From NCBI GenBank assembly GCA_026986655.1, contig JALSOD010000110.1, positions 1-12,787 on the forward strand: a DNA stretch of 12,787 nucleotides, written 5' to 3'. The translations under genes were made by a program, and so were the position numbers. Positions 7,501 to 12,787 of this stretch are shown here, piece after piece (positions within the stretch are counted from its first letter, which is position 1; each line of letters opens with the position of its first letter). The DNA comes from Caldifarciminota bacterium. Its GTDB lineage: Bacteria; Hydrothermota; Hydrothermia; B15-G9; WFZT01. Below the pieces are notes generated by a model. The model worked only from the letters and a program-made list of their open reading frames with translations, was not told the DNA's origin and searched no databases.

Positions 7501-10028
7501 ATTCTCCCCTCTCGATCTCTCCAGATTGAGTTTTCTGAGATATTCTTACCAAAATCAATATGAAGGACCATCCCGTCTCCGTGAACGACGACCTCGAGAT
7601 ACTCTTTCTTTTCAAAATCTTCACCATCCCTTGACAGGAGAGTGTTTAAGCTTGCCCATACTTCACCCGGGTGATTCCTTGTGATCTCCGGGATCAGCAT
7701 TAAAACCGGCATGTATTCATCTTTTGTTTCGTCTGTAATGTTGGGGTAAACGTCTCCTTTTTTAACAATGTCAACTGGGGTCGCCCAAATAAGTCTATCA
7801 ACGAGATTACTTGTATCTGCAAGACTCTGCATGCCAGTATTGTCAACTATTATGGGCTGACTTCCAAAGATGTAGTAGTACCGGTTTATGGGAAAATCGG
7901 ACGCCTCCTTTATGCTCTCCATATCGTCAAGATAAGCTTTTCCAAGAGTGTTTGGATTTGGGAAGGACATTGCGTACTCACCATACCATGTAAAATGTGA
8001 TGGCTGATCAATCTTTACAAAGGGTAGCTTATTGAGGAGTTTTGAGAGAAACATCATGTCGAGATCAATTTTGAAATCTATGCCGCCGAGGAAATTTCTT
8101 AAAGGCTCTTCACCCAGACGAGGTTTTCTTTCCGCCGAAGACTCACTTCTACCGAGCCAGGTTGAGCCAATATACATGTTGGGTCCAAAATCGTATTCAA
8201 ACCGGGCGCCCCAGAGTGAACGTTGCTTAACAGAGAAAAGTGGAGCTATTTCGTAATTTATCTCGATATCCGCTCCTGGGGTTAGTACTGAGGTGTTTGT
8301 AATTGTAAGTATTCCAAAATCGTAATCTATGGTATAATCCTTTCCTCTTTCAAGTTTTTGACCGTTTACAGTGACCACTTCGCTACCTTCGATCACATTG
8401 AGGCCAAGATTGTAGACCTTGGATGCTCTGGCACTTTTAATAACCAAAATATACTTTTTGCCAGCATCTGCTGAGGGACGAGGTGTCCAGTAGAAAGATG
8501 AGTCAGGAGAATTCAATATGGTATCTGCAAACGGGTAGGGATTGGGAAAAGAGAGGATGCCGTTGGCTTCATCCAGTATAGTGAATCCACGATTTGTAGT
8601 CCTGTCCACCTTACCATCACCATTTGCATCGAGTCCGAGGAGCTGGAGGTATGTTTTACCCCCCTCTCCGGATTTCAGGATACCTGACGAATCTCGATAG
8701 ATGATCAGATTCAGCTGGTCCGCTGAGATGTTTGTTTGACCCAGGCTGTAATAATTTCTAAGTTCGTAATTCCAGATTTCAAGATAAGCAGAATCCGCGT
8801 GGGTTTCTGGATGAGGATTGAGTGAATCCCCCGGGAAATATATTGTCGGTGGTTTCAGGATTTTGAGGACGATTCTCGCTGTATCCGTGAGATCTCCGAC
8901 GGTGTGTCCTGCAGCTGTTTGATAATAAATTCCAAGTTTTTCACCATCCTGCAGGGAATTTTTTAATGCCAGAATCCTGGTTGCAGGGTTGTAGGAGAAG
9001 TCTGTGCCTTCATGTAACTCAAAGAATTTTCCGCTAACACTGTCAATGCTAAGGTCAGGCGAATAGCTACCTGTAGGGTAGTAGTACATTACACCATTTA
9101 CTGCCCCCTGCTGTGCGTCGTTAGATGGATCATTATCATCAAGAAAAACTCTTACTCTTGTGATTCCCTCAGGATCATATACATAGAAAAATCTATGTTT
9201 TATGTAGTTTATTGCGTAAACAGAGGTCGACTCCATTGCGGCACTTGCTCTGAAGGTCTTTGCCTGGGATTCACCCTGTTCCCTTGTGGCCACAAAGGTT
9301 GCAGATAGCCCCCCAAGCTGGAATTTTGTTTTGAGACCAAAGAGACCTTTTTTAACTCCACCAGGGAAATTTACCAATCTTGATCCCTTAAGGTCCAATT
9401 TCGTATCTCCTGCTTCAATGAGCTTTACAATATCATCGTCATCCCCCTCAAACTTGAGTATAACTTTGTTTTTCAACTTATTTTCTCGACGGGAATCGTG
9501 GTCTATCTCTACTTTAATCTTCTGACCAATTGTTCCTTTTAATTTGACATTCAGCTCCTGATTCATTGTAAGTTGTGGAAAATGTGAAGTTCTGGCCATC
9601 TCTGTCTGGGTGATACCTGTTGTATAATTACTTGTTCCGCCAAGGGTAATTTTCTGTGTACCCTCGATCTGGAGTTTTCCACCTTCACCAATAAAGCTCA
9701 AACCTCTCGGAAATTTTATAGGAATTTCTATGTCAGGGATTAATCCGCTGCCCGTACCTTGATTGGCCCCTGTGTTTGATGATTTCAGTACCCTGTAAAA
9801 TGGATTTATGATTGCACTGTAAAGCCTATCGTTTAAGTACTTTGAGAGTGGGGTAATAGAAATCTCACCGTATTGAGACCGCATTATGTAGTGGGATTCA
9901 TAAACGAGACCGGTTTGAGGATCGACATATACCGAATCTCGGAGACCTGCACTTTTTAATACAGCGTCATAGAGCGATCCTGCTTTTAGAGATGTGATGA
10001 GTAAGAGAAAGGCAAGAATCCTACGCAA
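4497..10028 (-). CDS. sprA: SprA-type outer-membrane translocon (type IX secretion)
   Basis: Giant outer-membrane protein of the SprA/Sov family, which in Flavobacterium forms the large beta-barrel pore of the type IX secretion system. From the TTG at 10028 it has 1,843 residues, shorter than Bacteroidota SprA (about 2,400). Positions here follow this start. A signal peptide is seen (MRRILAFLLLITSLKAGS). SprA landmarks follow: an EAGDTKLDLKGSRLVNFPGG region near 205-224 leading into LFGLKTKFQLG; an AYLDDMES motif near 698-705; and a DGTEGN segment near 907-912 matching the NGTEGN-type signature. Asp-rich DxNxDG loops (about 466-473, 854-861 and 919-926) look able to bind calcium. The last third is rich in alternating aromatic/polar strands and ends in phenylalanine, typical of a BAM-assembled barrel. 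Longer starts (TTG 10082, ATG 10073) lack a ribosome binding site, whereas TTG 10028 has GGAGGTGA 10 nt upstream and gives a clean signal peptide. First gene of the operon. Confidence 0.87.
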   Translation of the reverse strand: MRRILAFLLLITSLKAGSLYDAVLKSAGLRDSVYVDPQTGLVYESHYIMRSQYGEISITPLSKYLNDRLYSAIINPFYRVLKSSNTGANQGTGSGLIPDIEIPIKFPRGLSFIGEGGKLQIEGTQKITLGGTSNYTTGITQTEMARTSHFPQLTMNQELNVKLKGTIGQKIKVEIDHDSRRENKLKNKVILKFEGDDDDIVKLIEAGDTKLDLKGSRLVNFPGGVKKGLFGLKTKFQLGGLSATFVATREQGESQAKTFRASAAMESTSVYAINYIKHRFFYVYDPEGITRVRVFLDDNDPSNDAQQGAVNGVMYYYPTGSYSPDLSIDSVSGKFFELHEGTDFSYNPATRILALKNSLQDGEKLGIYYQTAAGHTVGDLTDTARIVLKILKPPTIYFPGDSLNPHPETHADSAYLEIWNYELRNYYSLGQTNISADQLNLIIYRDSSGILKSGEGGKTYLQLLGLDANGDGKVDRTTNRGFTILDEANGILSFPNPYPFADTILNSPDSSFYWTPRPSADAGKKYILVIKSARASKVYNLGLNVIEGSEVVTVNGQKLERGKDYTIDYDFGILTITNTSVLTPGADIEINYEIAPLFSVKQRSLWGARFEYDFGPNMYIGSTWLGRSESSAERKPRLGEEPLRNFLGGIDFKIDLDMMFLSKLLNKLPFVKIDQPSHFTWYGEYAMSFPNPNTLGKAYLDDMESIKEASDFPINRYYYIFGSQPIIVDNTGMQSLADTSNLVDRLIWATPVDIVKKGDVYPNITDETKDEYMPVLMLIPEITRNHPGEVWASLNTLLSRDGEDFEKKEYLEVVVHGDGMVLHIDFGKNISENSIWRDREGRIKSFSPDTIADEDLNHDGIFEADSEDVGLDMIRGNDDSWTPSSADDGNDDYHYNSNDPHDYSQIDGTEGNHRRDTEDLDRDGVLNTANDYFEYTINLDDTTFLNRYGYEFNGWKHYSIPLRELGVYTKIGDPSWRLIKYGRIWISGMTRTDTLMIATISVVGTKWENTGVHSTDTTSTVDSTESFKVSTVDNKTSPDYTPPPWVEIEKDERGRELKESSLALEFENIAPDHYGLARRILYQEEDFLTYKKIAFSVRLKPGVLPPYPEVFIRFGDTLNYYEYNIQLTDHNWHYIEIPIDSLTQFKLKFLKPGAVDTSYHREGHYGVKGNPSFSRIKVYMLGVRNVSGSSMNGTVWIDDITLNEPIRQKGAAVSTNLQFNLAGITNLSLSYSKEEDNFMKLMDTRRVRGQTESFNISLNSSLNKFLPRQWGFNLPLRFQYNWVRNIPKYQTNTDVLLSPVQKLQEQSITYRKQLNIQFSKSGSKFFLFKYLLDPLNLNFTYNVTSGRSPLKIDTTNVITVSQKYRLAISKTLGFKLLGLKFNFLPRSLSINTGYSKNYQKSFNISSMTLTRNLTRVYSLEKGISFNPINNLSVSYSQKSAFDPDWFNGKWYGTETSFQESQSMTYNLNLFKILTPQISFNSQYREDHSRDIQLDSVPDVRNAALHSELRVSTSLPVSEILLKISNLRDKSKDKDLANAGPVNYLLYLLSKLSMYVTSPQFSFSTEKNFTKYYLFGRPKIINRLGFNTDFYIPSYDTTRNSATSRNNLSLSGGFNIPFINISYSTSYGYSENQQYANAGYTKSYTLPHLEIQFSTLSKLLTNLTDKISNLSISTNFDRTLTKSGNITLNKLTQQNERLQISPIVSLVFRNGLTTNLNYTREVTRTDYFDILATPMSSFNTSLQITSSYTLSRPGGYTINLPGHRVLRIKSSINLQMSIRYSHSQQKRATIISDTFNKSFTLRGTYNFARNITGGLEFYYSSVGDKITGRTNHTVSLNATATFNF
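6931..6974. repeat. 12-bp perfect inverted repeat inside sprA
   Basis: Plus-strand TCCACTGTTGAT at 6931-6942 is the exact reverse complement of 6963-6974, separated by 20 nt. In the sprA frame both arms happen to encode Ser-Thr-Val-Asp within a Ser/Thr-rich linker ahead of a proline cluster. The sprA mRNA should form a strong stem-loop here. Confidence 0.75.
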
Positions 10029-10038
10029 TGGGGTTAAT

Positions 10039-10046
10039 TCACCTCC
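10039..10046 (-). promoter_or_regulatory. sprA ribosome binding site
   Basis: Minus-strand GGAGGTGA, perfectly complementary to the 16S rRNA tail, ends 10 nt before TTG 10028. It is the reason for preferring this start over the upstream TTG 10082 and ATG 10073, neither of which has a Shine-Dalgarno. Confidence 0.6.
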
Positions 10047-10064
10047 AGGAAAAAAGTTTCTTAA

Positions 10065-10070
10065 ATTATA
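10065..10070 (-). promoter_or_regulatory. Possible -10 box of a sprA promoter
   Basis: Exact TATAAT on the minus strand. Initiation about 7 nt downstream would give a roughly 30-nt leader containing the GGAGGTGA site and the TTG 10028 start. The -35 region is poor (ATCGAA at 17 nt), so the promoter may be weak or need an activator. sprA could also be transcribed by read-through from the tRNA promoter, because no terminator is seen between the tRNA and sprA. Confidence 0.35.
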
Positions 10071-10107
10071 CATTAACCCCAAACTGTTTCGATAGGTACC
10101 TCACAAG

Positions 10108-10189
10108 TGCGAGGGGCGGGACTTGAACCCGCACGGGGAATCCCACCAGATCCTAAATCTGGCGCGTCTGCCTATTCCGCCACCCTCGC
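10108..10189 (-). tRNA. tRNA-Leu (anticodon UAG)
   Basis: An 82-nt class II tRNA can be folded by eye. The acceptor GCGAGGG pairs with CCCTCGC, followed by discriminator A. The D arm closes with GCG/CGC. The anticodon stem CCAGA/TCTGG encloses loop TTTAGGA, giving anticodon UAG (plus-strand 10153-10155), which reads CUA leucine codons. The extra arm is 13 nt with a small GGG/CCC stem, and the T arm is GCGGG-TTCAAGT-CCCGC. The bases after the discriminator are CTT, so CCA is not encoded and must be added enzymatically. A long extra arm and discriminator A fit leucine. Confidence 0.95.
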
Positions 10190-10201
10190 AAGTCAGGATT
10201 T

Positions 10202-10230
10202 ATTATAATAACCTCCACCAATCTATGCAA
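10202..10230 (-). promoter_or_regulatory. Promoter of tRNA-Leu
   Basis: On the minus strand TTGCAT (10225-10230) and TATAAT (10202-10207) are separated by exactly 17 nt. Transcription would begin near 10195, a few bases before the mature tRNA 5' end at 10189. The -10 is perfect and the -35 keeps TTG. This promoter may also feed sprA. Confidence 0.6.
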
Positions 10231-10351
10231 TAACTCAGCGAAAGGTTGAGAATTTAGGGTGGAGAATTTTCAGTGAAACTTGAGTTTAATACTGATTGAA
10301 AGATTTTGATCAACTATTGTGCGAAAAGGGATAGAGTGTTAAAATAAATTC
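10231..10351. other. Intergenic region between divergent promoters
   Basis: About 120 nt with no gene seen, separating the minus-strand tRNA promoter from the plus-strand small gene. A possible plus-strand promoter for the latter is TTGTGC at 10317-10322 and TAAAAT at 10340-10345, with a 17-nt spacer. It lies so close to the ATG at 10352 that the mRNA would be almost leaderless. No -24/-12 (sigma54) site was found. Confidence 0.35.
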
Positions 10352-10473
10352 ATGCAAGAGGTTAAAGATATTGAAAAGTAGTAGAAGAAATACTTGAGAG
10401 AAGACCGGATTTAATCCTGAAGGCTCTAAGAAACTTTATTCCCACTGATGTAGCTACAAAAGATGACCTTAAA

Positions 10474-10662
10474 ATGATGATGGAGTTGATAGAAAAACGA
10501 TTTGAAGCCATCGATAAACGATTTGAGGCTATGGATAAACGATTTGATGATTTGATACATTACACTGACAGAAAGTATGATGTACTTGTGAAGATTATTT
10601 TCAGTTTTAATATTCCTATATTGATTGGGATAATTGCGATTCTTGTCAAAGCCTTTATGTGA
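10474..10662 (+). CDS. Small heptad-repeat protein with C-terminal membrane helix (intact part)
   Basis: Uninterrupted 62-residue reading frame, the 3' part of the possibly frameshifted gene that begins at 10352. Residues 8-26 are three near-identical heptads (KRFEAID, KRFEAMD, KRFDDLI), giving a short amphipathic coiled coil, encoded by a 21-bp DNA repeat. Residues 41-61 (IIFSFNIPILIGIIAILVKAF region) form one membrane helix at the very C-terminus, so the protein would be tail-anchored. The ATG at 10474 has no ribosome binding site, and coding-like sequence continues upstream in the same frame, so it is probably not the natural start. It stands alone between divergent and convergent neighbours. 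Function unknown. Confidence 0.5.
   Translation: MMMELIEKRFEAIDKRFEAMDKRFDDLIHYTDRKYDVLVKIIFSFNIPILIGIIAILVKAFM
10495..10557 (+). repeat. 21-bp tandem repeat coding heptads
   Basis: The motif AAACGATTTGA recurs at 10495, 10516 and 10537, exactly 21 bp apart. Each unit codes for one KRF-x-x-x-D heptad. The high DNA identity between units suggests recent expansion by slippage. Confidence 0.75.
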
Positions 10663-10737
10663 GGCTGTTTAAAAAAATAAAAATCCCCTAAATCTCCCAT
10701 CACTAAGGGGGACTTACAGTCAAGCCCTTATGTGAGG
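10645..10737 (+). repeat. Imperfect direct repeat flanking the terminator
   Basis: The 20 bases at 10645-10664, which include the last codons and stop of the small gene, recur as 19 bases at 10719-10737 with one gap and one substitution; the final TTATGTGAGG is identical. The 54 bases between them hold the terminator hairpin. This could be a target-site-like duplication or a relic of a partial duplication of the gene end. Confidence 0.55.
10671..10712 (-). terminator. Rho-independent terminator of the two-component operon
   Basis: Read on the minus strand, a C-rich arm at 10706-10712 pairs with a G-rich arm at 10684-10689 (TCCCC/GGGGA plus a T-A pair across a bulge). It is followed at once by a T-tract of 13 bases interrupted by one A (10671-10683). 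It lies about 75 nt past the regulator stop codon. On the plus strand there is no T-tract after the stem, so it does not obviously serve the small plus-strand gene. Confidence 0.7.
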
Positions 10738-10787
10738 ATCGATACATTCCTGTGTGATTATAGATTTTCCCTGTGTTTTAAATTCAC

Positions 10788-12164
10788 TTACAGACCTCTT
10801 TTTCTATAGAAAGTTGTACGAGGAATTCCTAATTTGCCCCAGGTTTCTTTTTTCCAAGTTTGTCCAAATTTTGCATAAGCACGGTCCATGAGGAGTTGCT
10901 CAAAATCTTTGATTGTTAAATTCCTTGAAATGATGTAATCAAGTACAATATCAGGTAGTTCATCCCCATTTATTTCTCCAGTGGTAACGACTTTCTTCTT
11001 ATGAATGTAGGAGATTGCCTTTATGACATCATCAAGTGTGACAGTATTTCTATCGGTTAAAAGACTTCTTAAGATCAGAATAATTTTGTGTAATGAGCCT
11101 ACATTTTCTGGGTATTCGAAGTTACTCGTTAGATGCTTCATCGCTGTATCTGTAAACCTTAATTCCGGTGCAAAATGTTCGATCAAAACAGGAATATCCT
11201 CTTTCCTTTCTCTCAAAGGTGGTATGTGTACGTGAAAGCCCATTATTCTTCTATAGAGATCCTTTCTAAACCCACCCTGCTCCACCATTTGCTCCACGTC
11301 TTTGTTTGTGAGGAATATAAATCTACCCTTGAATTTTATAGGTTTGTGTGATTGCATTCTGTAGAAAATTCTGTCTTCAATTACCTGTAGCAATTCTATC
11401 TGCGCTTCAACACTCAGATCTCCAATTTCATTTAAAACGATGGTTCCATCACCTACTGATTCAAGAACACCGGGACTTCCCTCTACCCCTGTAAACGCTC
11501 CTTTTTTAATACCAAAGAGCTTTGCGTAAAGGTTTTCACGTGGGTAGGCGCTAATTACAAAATTTATAAATGGGGAACTCTGCCTATTGGAAAGTTTGTG
11601 AATGGCTTTTGCAAGAGTGTCCTTTCCAGTCCCTGTTTCTCCGGTGATCAGAATGGGCTCGTCGAGGTCCTTCCATTTGTAAACAAGTCTTAATATTTCA
11701 AGCATTTTAGGGGATTCTGTGACAAAGCCTGCATTTTTGAATTCCTCAAATATTCCACTATTTCGGGGAAATGACAAATATGGAAACAATTCTTTGAACT
11801 TCTGGATTCCTACAGTGTAATCCTCAGGTATTTCGAGAGGAGTGATATTCAGGTATTTTGCCCTCATGAAAATTTCATGTGTTGCAAATCGTGTAGATAG
11901 CACTATTGGAGTATTTTTTAGCAGTTTCCTGACCTGCTCAGCCACCAGGATACCCTCGATTCTTGGATTAGTACCCAGGAATCTGTCCTGCTGATGGGGA
12001 CCTTTATCAATCCACAGGTCTATTACAACAAGATCCACATCTTTTGCCTTTTTTAGCGAATTTATGAAACCAACCGAATCTGTAAAATGTAGCACCTCCT
12101 GCCCGGGGAAGGCTTTCTTTACGAGTTCCACATGGAACCCATCGTCGTCAAGGACATATATCAT
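10788..12164 (-). CDS. NtrC-family response regulator with altered AAA+ motifs
   Basis: Transcription regulator with the receiver / AAA+ / Fis-type HTH layout (458 residues). The receiver (1-about 125) has acidic Asp6-8 and phospho-acceptor Asp49, but the conserved Lys-Pro appears as Glu111-Ile-Pro113. The AAA+ domain (about 140-375) has intact Walker A GETGTGKDT (175-183) and arginine fingers in FRKDLYRR (Arg300, Arg306). The GAFTGA sigma54-contact loop reads GAFTGV (222-227), Walker B reads LNEIGDL (Asn245 for Asp), and the sensor II NVREL reads NVGSL (354-358, Gly356 for Arg). The C-terminus holds a Fis-like HTH (about 420-457) with an unusual GQTWKKETWGKLGIPRTTFY sequence. ATG 12164 follows a GGGAGG site (12173-12178) within the kinase gene. 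Likely the kinase's phosphorylation partner; targets unknown. Fold assignment is secure; normal ATP hydrolysis and sigma54 activation are doubtful. Confidence 0.9.
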   Translation of the reverse strand: MIYVLDDDGFHVELVKKAFPGQEVLHFTDSVGFINSLKKAKDVDLVVIDLWIDKGPHQQDRFLGTNPRIEGILVAEQVRKLLKNTPIVLSTRFATHEIFMRAKYLNITPLEIPEDYTVGIQKFKELFPYLSFPRNSGIFEEFKNAGFVTESPKMLEILRLVYKWKDLDEPILITGETGTGKDTLAKAIHKLSNRQSSPFINFVISAYPRENLYAKLFGIKKGAFTGVEGSPGVLESVGDGTIVLNEIGDLSVEAQIELLQVIEDRIFYRMQSHKPIKFKGRFIFLTNKDVEQMVEQGGFRKDLYRRIMGFHVHIPPLRERKEDIPVLIEHFAPELRFTDTAMKHLTSNFEYPENVGSLHKIILILRSLLTDRNTVTLDDVIKAISYIHKKKVVTTGEINGDELPDIVLDYIISRNLTIKDFEQLLMDRAYAKFGQTWKKETWGKLGIPRTTFYRKRGL

Positions 12165-12167
12165 TTC

Positions 12168-12787
12168 TTAAACCTCCCTCTTGCCAAAAATCAGTCTTAT
12201 TATGAACTTTGTCCCTTTCCCTTTTCTTGATATTACAGCAATCTCACCGAATTTGTCTATTATTCTCTTCGCATTTGAAAGTCCTACGCCACGGCTTTTA
12301 CCCTCTTTACCAAATGAAAATCCCTCATCAAAAATTAGAGGTAAAATCTCATCAGGAATACCTTTACCGTTATCCTCTATTTCGATTTTTAATTCCTGAA
12401 TGGAAGACCTAACCTTTATCTTAATCTCAGGTGGGGCCTCGGGAGAAAAGTTGTCGAAAGCCTCAACGGCATTTTCTAATATAGCCTGAATTGCTGTCCT
12501 GATTTCTGTTATCTCATCCGGGTAGTAAAGGTATGGGAGTTCGGTTTTTATATCAGTTGATATCTTGATTGGAGAATCGCTGATTTCTTTCTGTATTTTT
12601 TCTATAACTGGAAGGAGTGCATTGGTTACAACATCTTCTTTCGCCGATTCTGATAGTTCCTTAAAAGAGCTTCTTAATTCTCCTATCGTTTTTATACTTT
12701 CCTTGATTCTATTTGCATAGTATTTCTTGCCTATAGGAAATTTTTTGTAAAGTTTTATATATGATCTCAGTCTAAGTAGTGTTGATA
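12168..12787 (-). CDS. Histidine kinase, C-terminal part (runs off the window)
   Basis: The last 205 codons of a sensor kinase are in the window; the start lies beyond its right edge. Numbering from the first full codon, residues 1-60 are helical, possibly the end of the dimerisation domain, with no histidine among them, so the phospho-accepting His must lie upstream. The ATP-binding domain is typical: N box ENAVEAF (104-110), G1 box EDNGKGIPDE (137-146), F box IFDEGFSFG (151-159), G2 box SRGVGLS (164-170) and a final GKGTKFII (189-196). The stop codon is 3 nt before the regulator start, so the two are co-translated. The kinase should autophosphorylate and pass phosphate to Asp49 of the regulator. 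The signal sensed cannot be read from this fragment. Confidence 0.9.
   Translation of the reverse strand, partial: STLLRLRSYIKLYKKFPIGKKYYANRIKESIKTIGELRSSFKELSESAKEDVVTNALLPVIEKIQKEISDSPIKISTDIKTELPYLYYPDEITEIRTAIQAILENAVEAFDNFSPEAPPEIKIKVRSSIQELKIEIEDNGKGIPDEILPLIFDEGFSFGKEGKSRGVGLSNAKRIIDKFGEIAVISRKGKGTKFIIRLIFGKREV

Larger units (their letters stand above)
10029..10081. repeat. 10-bp perfect inverted repeat around the sprA start region
   Basis: Plus-strand TGGGGTTAAT at 10029-10038 is mirrored by ATTAACCCCA at 10072-10081, with 33 nt between the arms. The spacer holds the sprA -10 box and ribosome binding site, and the left arm abuts the TTG start codon. It could be a paired operator, or an RNA hairpin in transcripts that begin further upstream. 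Confidence 0.6.
10352..10662 (+). pseudogene. Small coiled-coil/membrane-anchor gene with an apparent frameshift
   Basis: ATG 10352 opens a nine-codon reading frame (MQEVKDIEK) that stops at tandem TAG codons at 10379 and 10382. In the -1 frame, from base 10378, the sequence reads on as VVEEILERRPDLILKALRNF and continues without a break into the ORF that ends at 10662, giving a 103-residue protein if joined. Adding one A to the A-run at 10374-10377 would restore one frame. A sequencing or assembly indel, a real disabling deletion, or -1 slippage of tRNA-Lys on AAG next to the stop would each explain it. The joined protein would have a helical N-terminus, three KRFEAxD heptads and a C-terminal membrane helix. 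I do not assign a function; similar RPDL...AL..F plus heptad proteins occur in thermophiles. Confidence 0.5.

Noticed and set aside
7316..7684. A 122-codon open frame on the plus strand opposite sprA
   Set aside because: Arg/Ser/Pro/His-rich composition with no recognisable domain; explained as the shadow of the Asp-rich part of sprA.
10029..10082. Longer sprA starts at TTG 10082 and ATG 10073
   Set aside because: Neither has a ribosome binding site, and both would place the likely -10 box within the reading frame; TTG 10028 has an ideal Shine-Dalgarno and gives a normal signal peptide.
10190..10351. Sigma54 (-24/-12) promoter that the NtrC-type regulator might control
   Set aside because: No TGGCAC-N5-TTGC-like sequence was seen here or in the other gaps.
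10495..10557. A short CRISPR-like array
   Set aside because: The three units are directly adjacent with no unique spacers, and they encode protein heptads.

Overview
The window looks like chromosomal DNA from a Gram-negative (diderm) bacterium. It carries a SprA-type outer-membrane translocon gene, the hallmark of type IX secretion in the Bacteroidota and related FCB lineages, among housekeeping genes: gyrA, a clamp-loader delta' gene, a DUF374 acyltransferase and a ComEA-like gene. SprA here is about 1,840 residues, whereas Bacteroidota members are about 2,400. With the AT-leaning base use, this suggests an FCB-group lineage outside the classical Bacteroidota, perhaps a candidate phylum such as WOR-3 or Hydrothermae. 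That placement is an inference; no phylogeny could be run.

Layout. From 10230 down to 11 everything reads on the minus strand: a tRNA-Leu(UAG) with its own promoter, sprA, a ComEA-like membrane helix-hairpin-helix protein, a DUF374 lysophospholipid acyltransferase-like protein, DNA polymerase III delta' and gyrA. The four genes from sprA to the delta' gene overlap end to end (26, up to 74, and 14 nt) and look like one translationally coupled operon. gyrA follows a 136-nt gap with its own TATAAT box and a strong ribosome binding site. Between 10352 and 10662 on the plus strand lies a small coiled-coil plus membrane-anchor gene whose first codons are in a different frame, so it is a broken gene, a sequencing indel or a recoded gene. 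From 10788 to the right edge, on the minus strand, is a two-component pair: the ATPase end of a histidine kinase, then 3 nt later an NtrC-family response regulator, with a rho-independent terminator behind it.

How they work together. The kinase and regulator form a signalling pair with unknown targets. The regulator keeps the NtrC layout but has changed residues at four hallmark positions: receiver Lys, GAFTGA loop, Walker B Asp and sensor II Arg. It is therefore unlikely to be an ordinary sigma54 activator. SprA, ComEA and the acyltransferase are all envelope-associated, while delta' and gyrA serve replication.

The observations most worth following are the degenerate NtrC-type regulator, the frameshifted small gene, a 10-bp inverted repeat bracketing the proposed sprA promoter and ribosome binding site, a 12-bp perfect hairpin inside sprA, and an imperfect 20-bp duplication around the terminator. 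Nothing in the window forms a complete, clearly new multi-gene system.
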